A stretch of 24,773 nt of DNA from CAWEHT01 sp963808455 (GTDB lineage Bacteria > Chloroflexota > Anaerolineae > CG2-30-64-16), in contig CAWEHT010000285.1 in the NCBI GenBank assembly GCA_963808455.1, forward strand, positions 1 through 24,773. Reading direction: 5' to 3'. This document shows, piece after piece, positions 23,057 through 24,773 of the stretch (positions are counted from its first letter, which is position 1; each line of letters starts with the position of its first letter). A model generated the notes under the pieces. The model had not been told where the DNA came from. It searched no databases and saw nothing but the letters and a program-made list of their open reading frames with translations. The position numbers and the translations under genes were made by a program.

Positions 23057-24773
23057 TTGGCAACGAGACTTTTGACGGGAAACGAGGCGCTGGCGCTGGG
23101 GGCGCTCCACGCGGGCGTCAGGGTTGTCACGGGCTATCCCGGCACTCCTTCCACCGGCGCCCTGGCCAGCCTGCTGGAGCGTGACCCGGCGGGTGTGCAC
23201 GTCGAGTGGAGCACGAACGAGAAGGTGGCCTTCGAGATCGCCTCGGGCGCGGCTTGGGCCGGGCAGCGCGCGTTATGCACGATGAAGATGTCAGGGCTCA
23301 ACGTCGCCTACGATTCGGTGATCTCGATAGCCTATTCGGGCGTGACGGCTGGACTCGTGATCTACGTGGCCGATGACCCCGGGGTGAGCGCCGGCATGGC
23401 CGAACAAGACTCAAGGTGCTTCGCGCTCATGGCCGACCTCCCGATGCTGGATCCAGCCTCGGTCCAGGATGCCTACTCGCTCACGAAATCCGCCTTCGAA
23501 TTGTCGGAGGCAACCGGCACGCCAGTGTTCGTGCGCCTCGTCACCGCGAACTCGGGCTCGCTGGCCGCGATCGAGGTCGAAGACGACCTGCCATCACCCG
23601 CTGCCCTGGAGTCTCGCGAGCCAGTCCTTCTTCGCGACATCAATCGGTTCACAAAGGCCGGCTCGGCCATCTGCATGAGCCAGCACCGCGACCTGATCGC
23701 CCGCCTCGAAAAGGCCAGGCGCTGGATTGACGGCAAAAGGCTCAACCAGCTCAGCCTGGCTCCGGGAGCCGGCGGGCTCGGCATCGTGGCCGCCGGGATC
23801 ACGACAGCCTACCTGGAGGAGGCTTTCGAGATCGTCGCCAGGTACGGGTGCGATCCTGCCGCCATATCGGTGCTGCGGCTGAGCGCCGTACATCCCTTGC
23901 CATCGGACGACCTGCAGGCCATCCTGCGACATTGCAGCACACTGCTCGTCTTGGAGGAACTCGAACCGCTCGTCGAGAAGGCCATCCTGGTCGAAGCCTA
24001 TCGGTCCGGATCGGCCGCCAGGGTCCTGGGCAAGTTGAGCGGCCACTTCGAGCGGGTGGGCGAATATGGCCTGCGCCAGATCGTGCAGGGCCTGGCAGCG
24101 GCCGCCGGGGTGGCCATCCCGGCCGGGCTGCTCACAGGCCCTGGCGAGGCAGAAGGGCTGGCTGCAGCGCGCCCTATCACGGTATGCGCCGGCTGCCCGC
24201 ACCGCGGCACCTTCATGGCCATCAATCAGGCCGTCCGGCGGGCCGGTTTCAAGAAGGACCAGGTCATGGTGACCGGAGACATCGGCTGCACGATCCTGGG
24301 CATGAACCCGCCTTTCAACACCGTGTGGAACGAAGTCTCGATGGGGGCGAGCATCTCGCTCGCCCAAGGCTACGTGCATGCCGGGATCAAGACCCCGGTC
24401 ATCGCCACCATCGGCGATTCGACGTTCTTCCACGCGGGCATCCCAGGGCTCATCAACGCCGTTCAGCATCAGGTCCCTTTGACGCTGATCATCATGGACA
24501 ATGGATGGACCAGCATGACCGGGATGCAGGTTGACGCCAGTACGTGCCAACAGTATCAGCGCCCCGGGGACGCGCGGCTGGACATCGCCCGCTTAGTTCC
24601 CGCGCGCTGGGCATAGACCAGTTCTGGGTTGCCGACCCGTTCGACCTGCCCGCCATGACCGTCATCTTGGAGAAGGCGCTCAAGCTGCCGGGTGTCAAAG
24701 TCGTGCTCGCGCGGCCAGGAGTGCGTCATGCCGGCCAAGCGGCGCGGCCTGAGCGCTGGCCAGGTGCAGGTGA
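23057..24773 (+). CDS. iorA: Indolepyruvate ferredoxin oxidoreductase, alpha subunit; 3'-truncated and with two frameshifts
   Basis: The TPP-dependent enzyme decarboxylates aryl (or other) pyruvates to acyl-CoA while reducing ferredoxin. The N-terminal pyrimidine-binding domain has GYPGTPSTG and VEWSTNEKVAFE (E50). The middle domain carries ADDPG and a TKSAFELSE helix. The C-terminal TPP domain has CAGCPHRGTF (C377, C380), GDIGC (407-411), MGASISLAQG, IGDSTFFHAGIPG and DNGWTSMTG. The frame breaks near 24595-24606, where a stop at 24614 would cut the chain; one missing base there restores RALGIDQFWVADPFDL. A second break near 24715 (one extra C) restores ARQECVMPAKRRG, the usual run before the C-terminal ferredoxin domain, which lies beyond the window. 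The beta subunit (iorB) would be expected next. The TTG start is supported by its ribosome site. Confidence 0.9.

Noticed and set aside
1..24773. Mobile elements, integrases, rRNA or tRNA genes
   Set aside because: I looked for transposase-like proteins, terminal inverted repeats and RNA gene sequences and saw none; the window appears to be an ordinary metabolic island without visible transfer genes.

Overview
The window is a GC-rich, almost gapless run of genes that all read on the + strand. The likely source is a Chloroflexota (Anaerolineae-like) genome or metagenome contig. This rests mainly on the solute-binding lipoprotein, whose Cys is followed by a long Ala/Pro/Thr/Gln linker built of QATEAP repeats, a style common in that phylum, and on the overall GC-rich coding style. 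The assignment is inference; no rRNA or tRNA is present to confirm it.

Layout. 1-1060: 3' part of an MmgE/PrpD-family gene, with a frameshift near 105-128. 1061-1355: spacer holding a 69-bp tandem repeat, a perfect-consensus sigma70-type promoter and a palindrome at the predicted transcription start. 1356-2141: IclR-family regulator. 2162-8629: aspartate carbamoyltransferase (pyrB), a molybdenum hydroxylase large subunit, a fused FAD/2Fe-2S subunit and a dihydropyrimidinase/hydantoinase, with ATGA stop/start overlaps at two of the junctions. 8702-8728: terminator-like hairpin. 8756-10192: first MttB-family methyltransferase. 10362-16140: peptide/opine-type ABC transporter (lipoprotein, permease, fused double ATPase, second permease). 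16157-22949: second molybdenum hydroxylase, again with a fused FAD/2Fe-2S subunit, whose large subunit is separated from it by two tandem MttB-family genes. 23057-24773: indolepyruvate ferredoxin oxidoreductase alpha subunit (iorA), cut by the window end.

How it may work together (inference). The transporter would import a small nitrogenous compound. The MttB-family enzymes would remove methyl groups to a corrinoid protein encoded elsewhere. The two Mo-hydroxylases would hydroxylate a heterocycle, the hydantoinase would open a cyclic amide, and IorA would oxidise a 2-oxoacid with reduction of ferredoxin. ATCase could supply pyrimidines or, run backwards, recover carbamoyl phosphate. IclR is the obvious candidate regulator. 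The combination resembles an anaerobic route for an N-methylated N-heterocycle; I cannot name the substrate from sequence alone.

Quality caveat. Six single-base-type frame breaks occur in four genes (MmgE/PrpD, one ABC permease, the ABC ATPase, iorA). In each case the protein resumes at the expected residue, so consensus errors or very recent mutations are more likely than old decay.
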